Both the position numbers and the translations under genes were made by a program. The notes under the pieces are model-generated. The model did not search any database and was not told where the DNA came from. It saw only the letters and a list, made by a program, of their open reading frames with translations. This document shows positions 1-11,770 of a stretch of DNA of 64,000 bases, one piece after another (position 1 is the stretch's first letter; every line of letters starts with the position of its first letter). Origin of the DNA: Manihot esculenta (Eukaryota > Streptophyta > Magnoliopsida > Malpighiales > Euphorbiaceae); NCBI RefSeq assembly GCF_001659605.2, contig NC_035172.2, positions 30,121,342-30,185,341 on the forward strand, written 5' to 3'.

Positions 1-72
1 CACAGCAGTGTTAATCCAGACCAAAATAGGTGCCAAAAAGAAAATTTAGAAGACCAAAAAAAGTTTACAATT

Positions 73-2592
73 TTACCTGGCATCATCAATTTTCAATTGG
101 GAGAAAACTTCACTTGCCCATATATTTGCACTGTCGTCCCTCAAGATGGGCAAATCATCTTTTTCAACTGACATGCTGAAAGATGGAAAATGTTGAATGT
201 TAGGCAAGCCAATCATCGCTGAAGCATCAGTTGCACTGTCCTCATGAGGCTGTCTCTGTACAGCTGTTTGTTGCAATTGCAATGCATACTCCAAATCCCA
301 CAGCACATCTCCCATGGTAGGCCTATCAGCACCATTTTCTTGCAGACATTTCTCTGCTATCTCAGCAAATTTTCTTAGAGAATTGGGATTTATCTGACTT
401 TTTATTGAAGGATCCACAGCCTCTTCAATTGTCCCTTTTTCCTTGCAAATCATACACCATTCAGCTAGATTTATTTGCTCCCTTGGAAGCATGATATTGA
501 TAGCTGGTCTTGCACAAAGAGCCTCAAGAAGCACTACACCAAATGAGTAGACATCAGATTTTTCTGTCAACTGTTGAGTCCTGAAATAATCAGGATCAAG
601 ATAACCAATTGTTCCTTTAACGCCTGTGCTGACATGGGTTTGATCAGGAGGACCTAATCTTGAAAGGCCAAAATCAGCAACTTTAGCAACAAGATCTTCA
701 TCAAGCAAGATGTTTGTGGACTTAACGTCTCGGTGAATAAATCCCCCAGAAGCACCTCTATGGAGATAGTGAAGTCCCTTTGCTGCACCAATGCAAATTT
801 CAAGCCTTTGCTTCCAGGACAAGGAAGGCAGAGCTGAGTTATACAGATGATCTCTCAATGTACCATTTTCCATGAATTCATAAACCAGTATCATTTCTGA
901 CATTTCATCACAATACCCAATTAGGGAGACAAGATGGCGATGACGAATCTTGGATAACACCATAATCTCTGTTTGGAATTCTGGAAGGCCTTGGCCTGAT
1001 CCTGGCTGACTTCTCTTCACAGCAACTTTGATTCCATTCCTCAGAGTTCCTCTAAAAACATGCCCAAATCCTCCCTTACCAACTATCATTTTCGCATCGA
1101 AGTTGTTGGTTACAAACTGAATTTCAGCAAAAGATATCTTTAATCCAAGGTTTAAATCAGGTACCCTTGAGCCAATTACGCTTCCCTCAGCCATTCTGTT
1201 GTGAGAACTTCCCCCTCTATGTAGAGGCACTGGTGACCATTCCCAATTTTCTACTGTTTTTGGTTTCCTGCATCTTAAACACAAGCCTACAACAACTGCC
1301 AAAATGCATATAAGACCCAAACCTCCAACAATTGAGCCAACAATGATAAAGATACGAGTCTTGTTAGGCGCATTTGTTCTTGATTCTGAACCAGATTCTC
1401 CCACGATCTGCATAATTTCCAACCCATTCAAGAAAGCAGTTTTTATATCAGAATCAGCACGAGGGCCTATGCTAAAATTCATAAGTCCAGAATCATCAGA
1501 ATCCACAACAAAGTCAAGATAAAAAGGAGCTGCTAGGTGGCCAATTCTGTCATAAGGATCAATTACAATGCTGAATCTGCTATAGATAAAGAGATTGAAG
1601 TCTATAACACCAAGAGTTGGACTAATTATGTCGCAGAAATGAACTCGAACAAAGTGCCTAGCATTTTTACTGACACTAAATGACCAGGTTACGTTGAAGT
1701 TATTTGCAAGTCTGCCGCTATTTATATTCATCTCCTTGGCCGTCTGGTAGACAAGATCCGGGGCTATATATTCGCTCATTCCTTGCAAGTAATTAGGCTT
1801 GTCTGAATGAAAAGTGCTGTTCTTGGCAGTGGCTGGCATGTAGAGGTAACTATCATCTGGAACCCAAAATCTCCATAGAGTGTCATTCTCCGGCGTGAGG
1901 TTACTGCCACCGACGTTGATCCTGTGAATTGTTTGTAATGCCTCAGAGAGTATGTCCACATAATTTTTCCCACTATTTCCTGCAATACTGATATGTGAAG
2001 CATCATTTGGAATGAAATTCTCTGGAGCAAGGAACACTTCCATGGCATTAACAAACGCAAAAGATGATCCTTGTGGCATGAAATTTATGCTGAATTTGCC
2101 TTTATTGATAGTAAGTATGAATTCTTTTATTACAGGATCGCTGCTGTTATATTTTGGAGTGAAATTATTCAACAATGAAAACCCAGAAGCCGAAACATCG
2201 AAATGAGCTGCAGAGAGATTATCTGCGGATGAGAAAGCAAAGAAGTGAAGACGTACCAGATAAGTACCAGAGCTACTGATTTCAAACTCATAAGATGATT
2301 TTTGCTTGAAGAGTCTAGCTGTTTGATACAGAGGTGGTGTTTTCGTTGACTTATTGCTATCTATAACAGTACTGCTCTGTCCTTTGAAGGTGAAAGAAAG
2401 AGAATTTCCAGAACTTGAGTCCCCGGTGAAGTTCCGGCCAGCGGAAGAAATAACAGTGTTTGAACCACAGCTGATGAAATACTCTGTGGGGCGAGTGTAA
2501 GCAGAAGAGAGAAGGTGAAGTGATATGAAGTGGAGGAAAAAAAGAAGAAGAGAAAAAGAAAATCGGATTTCAGGGGAGTTTATTTTTTCCAT
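73..2592 (-). CDS. CrRLK1L malectin-like receptor-like kinase (At2g23200-like), intact
   Basis: This is a single-pass plasma-membrane receptor kinase of 839 residues, encoded without introns, which is usual for CrRLK1L genes. In order it shows a signal peptide (about 1-31), a two-part malectin-like ectodomain (about 35-395; marker motifs YFISCGSN at 38-45 and ALQTIHRINVGG at 218-229), a TM segment (about 413-439), and a Ser/Thr kinase (about 497-770). The kinase has glycine loop GKGGFG (505-510), Lys526 in VAVK, HRD at 620-622, DFG at 640-642 and the activation segment GTIGYLDPDY. All catalytic residues are present, so it should be active. The frame is open 62 codons upstream to 2778, but that stretch has no family similarity. 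I start at 2592, where MEKINS begins a proper signal peptide. It ends in TAA at 73-75. Relatives sense the cell wall or RALF peptides; the ligand here is unknown. The paralogue at 54606-56996 and a split fragment show an ancestral tandem array. Confidence 0.93.
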   Translation of the reverse strand: MEKINSPEIRFSFSLLLFFLHFISLHLLSSAYTRPTEYFISCGSNTVISSAGRNFTGDSSSGNSLSFTFKGQSSTVIDSNKSTKTPPLYQTARLFKQKSSYEFEISSSGTYLVRLHFFAFSSADNLSAAHFDVSASGFSLLNNFTPKYNSSDPVIKEFILTINKGKFSINFMPQGSSFAFVNAMEVFLAPENFIPNDASHISIAGNSGKNYVDILSEALQTIHRINVGGSNLTPENDTLWRFWVPDDSYLYMPATAKNSTFHSDKPNYLQGMSEYIAPDLVYQTAKEMNINSGRLANNFNVTWSFSVSKNARHFVRVHFCDIISPTLGVIDFNLFIYSRFSIVIDPYDRIGHLAAPFYLDFVVDSDDSGLMNFSIGPRADSDIKTAFLNGLEIMQIVGESGSESRTNAPNKTRIFIIVGSIVGGLGLICILAVVVGLCLRCRKPKTVENWEWSPVPLHRGGSSHNRMAEGSVIGSRVPDLNLGLKISFAEIQFVTNNFDAKMIVGKGGFGHVFRGTLRNGIKVAVKRSQPGSGQGLPEFQTEIMVLSKIRHRHLVSLIGYCDEMSEMILVYEFMENGTLRDHLYNSALPSLSWKQRLEICIGAAKGLHYLHRGASGGFIHRDVKSTNILLDEDLVAKVADFGLSRLGPPDQTHVSTGVKGTIGYLDPDYFRTQQLTEKSDVYSFGVVLLEALCARPAINIMLPREQINLAEWCMICKEKGTIEEAVDPSIKSQINPNSLRKFAEIAEKCLQENGADRPTMGDVLWDLEYALQLQQTAVQRQPHEDSATDASAMIGLPNIQHFPSFSMSVEKDDLPILRDDSANIWASEVFSQLKIDDAR

Positions 2593-3923
2593 GAAAATGG
2601 TGAGAATTGCTTGGCTTGCTTTCTGCTTTATCTTTGAAGAGTGATTAGAACCAGTCTGAGGATTATGAAGTGGGAAGTTGACAGCAGCAGCAGAGACTTG
2701 TTTTATGAGAGGAAGAAGACTTTGGATAGTTATCACGGACTTGAAGTAATAGCAACCATGCAAATCAAAAAACAACAAGAAAGAAAATTCAAAAGAAAAA
2801 AACAGTACTAGAAAAGAAAATTCAAAGGAAAAAAAGCAAAAAAAAAAGTGTTGGCTCCGTGGGTGTATTAAATCTTATTTATTGTGATTGCGGTCAAGTC
2901 AAATATTATAAAAATTATTTTTTTATAATTTATCGACTCAAAATATTAAATACTATATTTTAAAATTATTATCAAAAAATAACTAAGTTTATATATTAAA
3001 TAATCACATAAAAGAGATATATATAAAAAAATTTTATTAGTAAATATATGTGTTAGTGGGAGGATTTGCTTGTGCTATTTAGACTTCACCAGACGAAGGA
3101 AATTTCTTGCAAAAACAGACTTGGTGGGGTCCTCCGACCTTGGCGTCTAATTTGGGGTCAAGGTCATCTGTGAGAATCGTGGGCTGAATCTGACACAAAT
3201 AATATTTTTATTAGGCTATTTAATTGATTGGAGGATAAACAACTGTAGTCCGCGTAACTTGTAATCATACAGAATAGAAAACGCAATTTTGGATTTCCTC
3301 TCCTTTCTTTAGGCAAAGGGTTTGAATATTGGATCCAAATTTAATTCATTTTCATGGACATTAGAGAATTTTAATTTTTCATTTAATTCAAACTGAGTGA
3401 TATTTTAAATTTTGATATGAATTTCATGACTTTTGTTTAATAGATAAAAAAATTAATAATTTAATCTTTTACATTTCATTTATTTATGAAAAATAATTTA
3501 TATTTAAAAAATATTTTTTAATAAAATAATTTATTTTTTATTATTTAATTTTAATTTAAAAAATTAAATTTATTAATAAATTTATTTATAAATATTTCAA
3601 TAAAATTTTAATATGTGAAAAATAGTTTTCTTTTGAATGATGAAGTTATTTTTTAAAAATGTTTTATTTTTTTAATTACTAAAATATTTCTTTTTATCTA
3701 AATTTTTAATGTTAAAAAATATGAAAAATAATTTTTATAAAATAAATAAATTTTAATTTTATTTGATATTCCTTTCATTTCATAATTTTATTTATTTTAT
3801 TTTTTATATATATTAAAAAATAATTTTTATTGACTTTTCAATTATAATTATTTTAAATACATTAAATTTTATTAAATACTAAAAAATATTTTAAAAAATT
3901 AAGATAAAATTAAATAAAATTAT
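2593..3923. other. 5' flank of the receptor kinase; AT-rich intergenic DNA
   Basis: This is the upstream region of the minus-strand kinase: A/T-homopolymer-rich DNA with no convincing ORF. It should contain the kinase promoter and 5' UTR, but I cannot pick a TATA box reliably in such AT-rich sequence. It ends at the target-site duplication (ATTAT, 3919-3923) of the Tat-like element. Confidence 0.5.
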
Positions 3924-4824
3924 TGATATCCTATAAAAAAAATAGGATCCAAGATTGTGACACGTGTACATGTAAATCAAAAAAATTTTCATCTGATCGG
4001 ACCGCACAGTAAAAAACTTGATCTATTGAGTATAAAGAATCAGACTAGTAATTTTCCTAAATTTACCCAAACTCGGAATGGACAGATCAACCTCCTCAAA
4101 GACTGAAGAGGACTAACAGACCGACCTCTTCAAAAGTCCGCACTACAACAAGGTTTTGAACGCCGACGTGGCCGACCTCATTAACTGGAAGGAGCTCATT
4201 TTTATGTACATCAGACGAGTTTGGCACGACTTGATGAAGTTAGGGTAAAGATGTCGACCTCGTATGAGTTGGTCGCCTTCTTGGTTCAGCACAAGGATCA
4301 TAAGTACGCATGTAGAAGGTACAAACCGGCCAGTTCCGTATTTATTATCCTATAGCTTATCATTAATGTATTGTCTGACACACCTGAAGAAAAGTATCCT
4401 TGTTCCATCACAAAAGGACATGACACTAGGGGTATCAACTTTATTCAAAGGCATTTATACACCGAACTCACCCTAAAAAAAGGAGATCTCTCCTTCTCGA
4501 AAAAGGGACCGATATTCCTCTTTCTCGCAGTCACGCAGGAAGAATTCAGAACTACTATTCTCTTCTCTTCTCTTCTCTTCTCTTCTCTATTTTACTTCCC
4601 TTAACTCCATGAAGTTCTCATATTTGACTTGAGCATCGGAGGGTCTCCATCGAAAAACTCCCCTGTGGTCTCCTGACCTTCTTCTTCATCTTACAAGTCA
4701 CATTCCTTAAAGTCAAGTATAGAGAAATCTAACGGACCGATCACAGAATGATGATCAACCCAACGAATCAAACCTCTATCTAAGTGTCATCGTCTAGACG
4801 TCTCACCGGATTTTACCATTATCA
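3924..4824 (+). repeat. 5' LTR of the Tat-like element
   Basis: It is homologous along its whole length to 12942-13760 plus 23593-23626, with many substitutions, so the insertion is old. It contains a short (TTCTC)n microsatellite at about 4560-4590, which is degenerate in the partner LTR. The small ORFs here (4264-4604) are not conserved as reading frames between the two LTRs and are not genes. Confidence 0.8.
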
Positions 4825-4845
4825 AGTGGCGTTGTCTGTGAGGAC
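4825..4845 (+). promoter_or_regulatory. Putative primer-binding site of the Tat-like element
   Basis: GTGGCGTTGTCTGTGAGGA starts one base after the LTR end. It resembles the TGGCGCC..TCTGTGGG primer site I know from Tat/Ogre elements, with several mismatches that fit its age. The position supports the plus orientation. Confidence 0.5.
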
Positions 4846-5544
4846 GAAAGAGACTATACTATCACTGGAGTTTCCAAACAAAATCCATTGAGATCCACGT
4901 GTCAAACTGAGAAAAGCTAGTAATCAAACAACAAGGGAAACTAAAAGAAAGAGAGAGAAGACCTGAGAATCGCTAACGGCATCTAAAAACCACACAATGA
5001 AAGTCAAAAAAAGGTAGACGCCGATGTGAGAAGGGAATGCAACACAAGGGCAATCCGCTCCATATGGAAGAGAAGTGGTGCGCATGATTCACTCCAGTTG
5101 TACGATCACTTTCTTTAGCTGAAAACATTCTTGTCAACATGAACTATTCACAAATTTTACAGTTTTATATGAAAACCTTGTGTATATAAGCCCAAACGTG
5201 GTAATGTACTGAAGTAGTTTAAAAAGCCCTTATCTATGATTAATATGAACTCACTGAGAAAGGAGTTATTTGTTTAAAGTATGCTGGTATGAGAATTAAA
5301 AGCTATAGAATGATTTATGCATAAGAAACATTATCAATTAAATTCTTTGGAATTATATGAGATGATATAGTTTGATAAAATTAATATTTTACATTCAGTT
5401 GAAATATGAAGCTAAATATCTTATTGTTCAAATTAACAACGAGCATTCTTGTTATATATACTCTGCGCAAGCTTTTATTTTGCAAATAAATTTTAAAAGA
5501 AAGAATAAGGCTAATAAACCTCGAAGCCTCGACTATAAAACTAG
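4846..5544. other. Non-coding leader of the Tat-like element
   Basis: This is the interior sequence between the primer site and the tandem array. I find no gag-like ORF; the ORFs present are under 100 codons with no family signature. Confidence 0.5.
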
Positions 5545-6335
5545 AAGACCCCAATAAGGTGGGTGACCAGTCTCGGAATAAGACTGTCGGTACCACAAAA
5601 CCGGTTAGGAAGATGAAGCCCTCAATGAGGTAGGTGACAGGTCTCGAAAATAAGACCGCTGGCACAAAAAATCGATTGAGAAGATGAATACTCTAATAAG
5701 GTGAGTGACCGATCTCGAAACAAGACCTTCGGCACCACAAACACGGTTGGGAAGACGAAGCCGTCAATGAGGTAGGTGACTGGTCTAGAAATTAAGACTG
5801 CCGGCACCACAAAACTGGTTGAGGAGATAAAGACCCTAATGAGGTGGATGACTGATCTCGAAACAAGACCGCTTGTACCAAAAAATCGGTTGGAAAGATG
5901 AAACCCTCAATGAGGTAGGTGACCGGTCTCAGAAATAAAACCGCTAGCACCACAAAACCGGTTGAAGAGATGAAGACCCCAATAAGGTGGGTGATCAGTC
6001 TTGGAACAAGACTGCCAGCACCACAAAACCGGTTGGGAAGATAAAGCCCTCAATGAGGTAGGTGACCAGTCTTGGAAATAAGACTACCAGCATCACAAAA
6101 CCAGTTGAGGAGGTGAAGACCCCATTGAGGTGAGTGACCGGTCTCGGAACAAGACCGCCAGCACCACAAAACTGGTTAGGAAGACAAAGCCCTCAATAAG
6201 GTAGATGACCGGTCTCAGAAATAAGACTGTCAACACCACAAAAACGGTTAGGAAGACGAAGCCCTCAATGAGGTAAGTGACCAATCTTGAAAATAAGACT
6301 ATTGACACTACAAAATCGGTTAAGGAGATAAGGGC
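5545..6335 (+). repeat. About 72-bp tandem repeat array (roughly 11 units) in a two-unit higher-order pattern
   Basis: The phrase AATGAGGTAGGTGACCGGTCTC and its variants recurs near 5552, 5625, 5694, 5766, 5837, 5910, 5982, 6051, 6124, 6195 and 6267, a spacing of 69-73 bp. Alternate units differ: one type carries a GACCCCAATAAGG start and the next AAGCCCTCAATGAGG. The true period is therefore a dimer of about 144 bp. Each unit also carries GACCGCCAGCACCAC and AAACCGGTT. Small antisense ORFs across the array (5622-6338) are by-products of the repeat length being divisible by three. Confidence 0.85.
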
Positions 6336-6439
6336 CAATAATGAAGGTCTATATCAGCAAGGCTATAAGCCAAAAGAAAACGAACCAAGAGACATGATGC
6401 TAAGTTTAAGAGACGACTTTGGCATATACAAGACTCATA

Positions 6440-6869
6440 AGGAAAATGTTAAGGCCTGATTTCGACCTCACAAAGGAGCTCAGCTCATAGAAAAATAAGT
6501 CCAAGGCTTGATATCGGCCTCACAAAAGAGCTCGGCCCGCAGAAATATAAAGCTAAGGTATAATCTCATCCTTGAAAAATGGGGGGGCTCGACACTTTTA
6601 AAACTCGAAGAAAGTTAAAACTAAGGCATAACATCGACCTCAAAAGAGAGCTCGGCCCAAATCAAAATAAAATTAAGACCTGATACTGACCCGTCTCGAA
6701 AATATATACTCTCGACACCAAAAAACTAAATTAAGAAAATAAAGAAGTCCAACAAGGCAGGTGATCGGTCTCGGAAATAGGCCCCCAACACCAGAAATCC
6801 GAGTTGAGGAAAAAGAAGTCGTAAACTAGACCAGCAAGCCAAAGATCTCGGACGATCAAGAGTAAAAGT
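6440..6869 (+). repeat. Iterated low-complexity units of the Tat-like interior
   Basis: Diverged units of roughly 70 bp follow the pattern AAGGCCTGAT..CGACCTCACAAA..GAGCTCGGCC (for example near 6452, 6511 and 6617), followed by drifting copies of the upstream 72-bp unit. It is non-coding. Confidence 0.6.
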
Positions 6870-6874
6870 ACTCA

Positions 6875-9396
6875 TGTAATACCCGGCTAGATTCCGGCAT
6901 CGGAATCCCTACCTTCCGGCGGAATCTCCGTCGAAATCTGGAATTTTTGAAGATGCCAGAGGCTTCTAGAGGGGTAAAATGTGTTTTCTAAAATGTTTTT
7001 ACTGATTTCATGGTTTTAAATGGAAATGAATTGAGTTTTGAAAAGAAAAGGCCAAGGAGGCATTTGCCAGGTTCGGCCGCCGAAAGTAAAGTTCGGCCGC
7101 CGAACATAGGAAGGCTTCGGGAGCGCCTTTGGCCTCCGAAAGTCTTGTTTGAACGAGCCAAGGTTCGGCCGCCGAAAGTCAAGTTCGGCCGCCGAACATG
7201 CATGAGTTTAGGGGGCATGTTAGGCTACCGAAGGTCTTCGACCAGGCCACCTATAAAGAGCCCTCAAATCGGAAATAGGCGAGTTTTCTCTCTATTCTCG
7301 AGCTCAGGAGAGTTTTTGTCCTCCCTTGGCCGTTTTTCATGTTTTTCTTCATCTCCTTCCTGTCTTCATGAGTTTTATGGCTGTTTTGAAGAGTTTTCAA
7401 GCTTAGATCAAGTTTTGGGAACTTAGAGACCCAAGGAGTTGGTTCCTCCCATCTCAAAGTTAGAGCTCGCACAAACCCTCGATCTTTAAGAGGTAAGTGT
7501 GGATCTATGCTTTCCTTTATGTTTCATGAAGTTTTAAGTAAGTTTTAAGAGGTTTTAATGGTTGAGTATGGGTAGATATGCATGTTAGGGTTTATGTGGA
7601 TTTTTATGCAAATGTATGTTTATATATGTTTATGTGATGATATGTTGAAAGTTTAAGCTAGTCTATGCATGTGGGAGTGAGTATGCATGATGGGGAGAGA
7701 GTATATGAGGAGTTGGGTTGTTTTGATGGTTTTGGCCTATGTGGGTCATAAGCTATCTATGTATGTTTTTGATGTTGTTTTCGGAGTTTAATCAAGTTGT
7801 TAAGCTCCTTTGTGCATGGTTATGGGTTTATGCATGTGTTTGTGAGGTTGGAGGCATGTTTTGGGGTGTTGGAAGGTTTGGAAGGCTTGAATGCATGAGA
7901 GGCTGAGTTCTGGATGAACTCAGGTTCAGCCGCCGAAAGTAGTTTCGGCCGCCGAACCTGTCTATGGATGCATGGATTGGCCGCCTAACCTTGCCCTCGA
8001 AAGTTGAGTTTTGGCTTGAAAGCAGACTTTCGGCCGCCGAAGGAAGGTTCGGCCGCCGAAAGTGCCTGACTTTCGTCTCTAGAGGGGGACTTTCGGCCGC
8101 CGAAGGTGCCGCCGAAAGTGCCCGAGTTTCGTCTCTGGAGAGAGGGTTCGGCCGCCGAAGGTGCCCTGTCTAGCCTTTCCAAGGTTGTTTTCTATGCATG
8201 TTTTGGTGATGTTTAGAGGGGTTTTTGGGTAGTTGCTTATGAGTTGTTTAGAGTGTGTTGGCACCTCATTCGAGTCCACCTTTGTCGGATCGGACCCGAG
8301 GGATCGAGGAGGCTATCAGTGTTAGCAGTTGCAGAGTCGGTCCAGCGTCTACCAGAGGTGATTAGAACTAAACTTAATCTTTTATTTCACGAAATTCCAA
8401 ATGCCTAAAGCATGCTCATGCATCATGTTTATATGTAATAGGTTGATTGCACTAGTTACACGAATATGAAGCATTGCATTATTTACTGTTGATGGAGATT
8501 GGACCAAGGACGACCCCACTAGCCCTATGGATAAGACCTGGCTGGGCCAGGCATTACGAAGTCCTGTGGTGCCTTTTATGGGGGCCGGGCAAATAGCTTA
8601 GGGATGTTTTGGGGTTAGGTCCAATCCGTGATATGATTTGTTTGTGCTGTGACGCATTTCATGAAAGCATGTAATTAATGAACTATTTTCTTTGTTTCTA
8701 CTCACTGGGCTTTTTAGCTCACCCCTCTCCCCTAACCCCAGTGTTGCAGGTTTGAGGACGTCCGGGAAGTCTCAAGAGTTAAGGCTTTGCTTTTGTATTA
8801 GTATTAGATTAGTGTTTTAGTGTGGACATGTATTGCAGATTGATGTAATGTAAACTGAGATAATGTATTGTAATGTAAGTAAAGTTAAGCAGAGTTATGT
8901 TTATGGATTAGTACTGTGCTTGGCCCTAAGACTTGGTTAGTCCCTGTTTAATACATGATGTATGTAATGTTTTAGATGTTGAGTTGTGTTTGAACTGAAC
9001 TTGTGGCATGTGTTGTGTTTACTACGCTAATGTTTGATGAGGACCCTAGTGGAGGTCTTATGTTTGTGGTTTTGATGCATGTACAGGTTAGGTTCTAGTT
9101 CTTTGGATGTGATCCCAGCTTGATGTATGTTATGTTGACCCCGCTAGAGTTTTGATGAGGGCTCTAGTAGGGGGTTCGTTATGTTTTCAGTTTTGTTGCA
9201 TACAGGTCAAGCTCGGTCTATACATCATATGTTTCAGTTTTTATGTTAAAGTTTTGATCATGTATGGGATTTGACCAGGTGATAGATGGTATGTTTGGCT
9301 TGCTACGGGTCCCGACGGCCTTAAGCCGATCTGGATCCTAGCGCCGGTGGCGGTTTAGGCCGTTACGGTAGGGTATCGGTTTCCGGGTCGTTACAG
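6875..9396 (+). mobile_element. Solo LTR 1 of the Tekay-like family
   Basis: It begins TGTAATACCC and ends GGGTCGTTACA, the termini shared by all copies here. The flanks ACTCA (6870-6874) and GCTCA (9397-9401) form a TSD with one mismatch. There is no PBS, coding region or second LTR, so it is a solo LTR left by LTR-LTR recombination. TATAAAG lies at 7252-7258 and the leader donor 1 (GAG|GTAAGT) at 7493. The expected acceptor 1 has decayed (TTTGTCG at about 8281-8287) and donor 2 is altered (GTGATT at 8358). Of the copies here it looks the most decayed. Confidence 0.9.
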
Positions 9397-9401
9397 CTCA
9401 A

Positions 9402-9521
9402 AAGTGCTTAAGGACAGATAACCCGAAGAACACAAAGAATCAAAGAGCTCAGATGAATAATCAGGGCTAAAGAGCCAAAACGCTCGGAACACGCTTAAGG
9501 GCAATTGGTCTAGAAAGTGCT
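9402..9521 (+). repeat. Tat-like interior between the two solo LTRs
   Basis: This is a 120-bp stretch of the same iterated AGTGCTTAAGG / CAGGGCTAAAGAGCC repeat that continues after 11771. It shows that the two solo LTRs landed independently in one repeat field. Confidence 0.7.
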
Positions 9522-11765
9522 TGTAATACCCGGCTAGACTCCGGTATCGGAATTCCTACCGTCCGGTGGAATCTCGGATGTCGAAAACTTCTAGAAGGGT
9601 AAAATCATGTTTTTATAAAATGATTTAATGTATTTTATGGTTTTAAGTAAAAAAGGAAATTGAGTTTTTGAATGAAAAAGACCAAGGAGGCATTTCCAGG
9701 TTCGGCCGCCGAACATTGGATGGTTTAGGGGGGCAAGTTAGGCTTTCGAAAGTTTCAAAGGTTCGGCTGCCGAACCTCATGTTCGGCCGCCGAACTTGCA
9801 TGAGTTTTGAAAGCACTTTAGGCTACCGAAAGGTGGTCTGGCAGCCCCTATAAAAGGGCTCCATGGCCGAAACGGGTGAGTTTTCTCTCCATTTTCGGCC
9901 ACGGTGAGTCCCTGCTCTCCCATGGTTCGTTTTTGATGTTTTTCCTCCGATCTTTAGAGTTTTAACGAGTTTTATCTTGATTTGAAGATTTTTGAGCAAA
10001 AGAGCAAGTTTTGGAGCTTGGAGACCAAAGAGTTGAGATCTTCCCCATCTCCAAGTTAGGATCATTTCTCCTCTAGATCTTCAAGAGGTAAGCTTCGATC
10101 CTGCCATTCTAGTATGTTTTAAACAAGTTTTATGAGTTTTGTGGGGTAGAAATGCATGTTTAGGTTATTGTTGGTTTTATGGGTTTATGTTATGTTTATG
10201 AGCAATGTGGGTTGTTTGATGTGTTTTGGTTGGGATTTAAGTTAGTTTGAGACCCCTATGTGCTTGTTGGCTTAAGTTTGCATGTTGTAGAATAGGAAAA
10301 TGCATGATTGAATGAGTTGGGAGGCGTTTATGCATGAGAAAGGCTGGGTTCTGCCACTTTGGGAGGACCCAGGTTCGGCAGCCGAAGGCTCTTTCGGCTG
10401 CCGAACTCTGCCCCCAAAAGTGGACTTTCGGCTCGGAAGGGGGAGTTTCGGCCGCCGAAGGTGCCGCCGAACATGCATGAGTTTCATCTCTGGAGGGAAC
10501 CTTCGGCCGCTGAAAGTGCCGCCGAAGGTGCATGACTTTCGGCTCTGGAGGGACTTTCGGCCGTCGAACCTGCCGCCGAAAGTGCCCTGTTCAGCCTTCT
10601 TTTGCATGATTTATATGATTGTTTTAAGGTGTTTTAGGGGATTTTTGGAGAGTATTTTAGAGTCATGTTTATGCATGTTAGGTCCCTCATTTGAGTCCAC
10701 CTGTGTAGGTTCGGACCCGAGGAACCGAGGACCCAAGCAGTGAGTCAGCTGCTTCAGAGTGTTGTCAGAGCTAGCCAGAGGTGAGTGGAATAACTCTCTA
10801 CGTTTGAAAGCAAATAATGTAAGTTTTAGCATGATTCACGCATCATGAATGCCATGAGATATACTAGGGTGCTTGTATTAGAATCCACGAATATGTTGCA
10901 TTGCATATTATGTTGTTGATGTGGATGAATGTTGAATGATCCATTAGCCCTCATATGTTATGATATGATGATATGATATGAATGTCCAGGCGTGCCTGCT
11001 CTACGCCCCTGACACAATGTAAGAGAAAGTCCGGGTGTGGCCTGCACTACGCCCCCGGCATGATTGGATATGTATGTTATGCTATGGAAGTCCAGGCGTG
11101 CCTGCTCTACGCCCCTGGCATGTTTAGACAGTATAGAGGGCTAACTGGTGACAAGTTCATCCTTGATGTGATTTGTTTGTGCTGTGATGCATTCCATGTT
11201 ATCATATGTTTTAAATACTATGTTTTATTATTCTGCTCACCGGGCTCTAGTAGCTCACCCCACTCCCTTATTTCCCCAGGTTTGCAGGTACGGGTTAGAC
11301 CAGGAGGTCAGCTAGAGTAAAGTTGTGGTCTTGTAATAGCTAGTGGTGGACATGATAATTGTTGAAATGTAATGAATAGTATTGAATAATCATGTAATGT
11401 AACGATGTTATTGAGGATTAGAGTGGTGCTTGACCCTAGTATGTGGTTTATCCCTTTTAATACATGATCTTTCAAATGTAATGATTTAATGATATTTTAT
11501 GAAAACCAAACTTAATGTATGAATGAATGTTTCCCATTGGAGTATAGTTGAGGACTCCAATGAGGGGAATGATGATTATGAGTTATGCATGCACAGGTTG
11601 AGTTTGGTAATTGAATGAGAAAAGTTCAAATTTTTATATATGTGTTGATCATGTATGGGATTTAATAGGTTTACAGGTTTTATGTTGAGCTTGCTACGGG
11701 TCCCGGCGGCCTTAAGCCGACCCGGATCCTAGCGCCGGTAGCGGTCTGATTTTCGGGTCGTTACA
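9522..11765 (+). mobile_element. Solo LTR 2 of the Tekay-like family
   Basis: The ends are TGTAATACCC and CGTTACA. It has a perfect 5-bp TSD, GTGCT (9517-9521 and 11766-11770), and no internal region. It preserves the whole leader architecture: TATAAAAG at 9849-9856, donor 1 AAGAG|GTAAGC (GT at 10088), acceptor 1 TGTGTAG| (AG at 10707-10708), a 72-nt exon-like segment 10709-10780, and donor 2 GAG|GTGAGT (GT at 10781). Three hairpin units lie at 10983-11124. Confidence 0.92.
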
Positions 11766-11770
11766 GTGCT

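Noticed and set aside
2593..2778. 62-residue N-terminal extension of the first receptor kinase
   Set aside because: It lacks similarity to the family and would bury the signal peptide; the paralogue starts directly at its signal peptide. The ATG at 2592 is the better start.
5545..6335. CRISPR-like or protein-repeat interpretation of the 72-bp array
   Set aside because: Units are contiguous with no unique spacers and this is plant nuclear DNA. Open antisense frames follow from a repeat length divisible by three and are not conserved.
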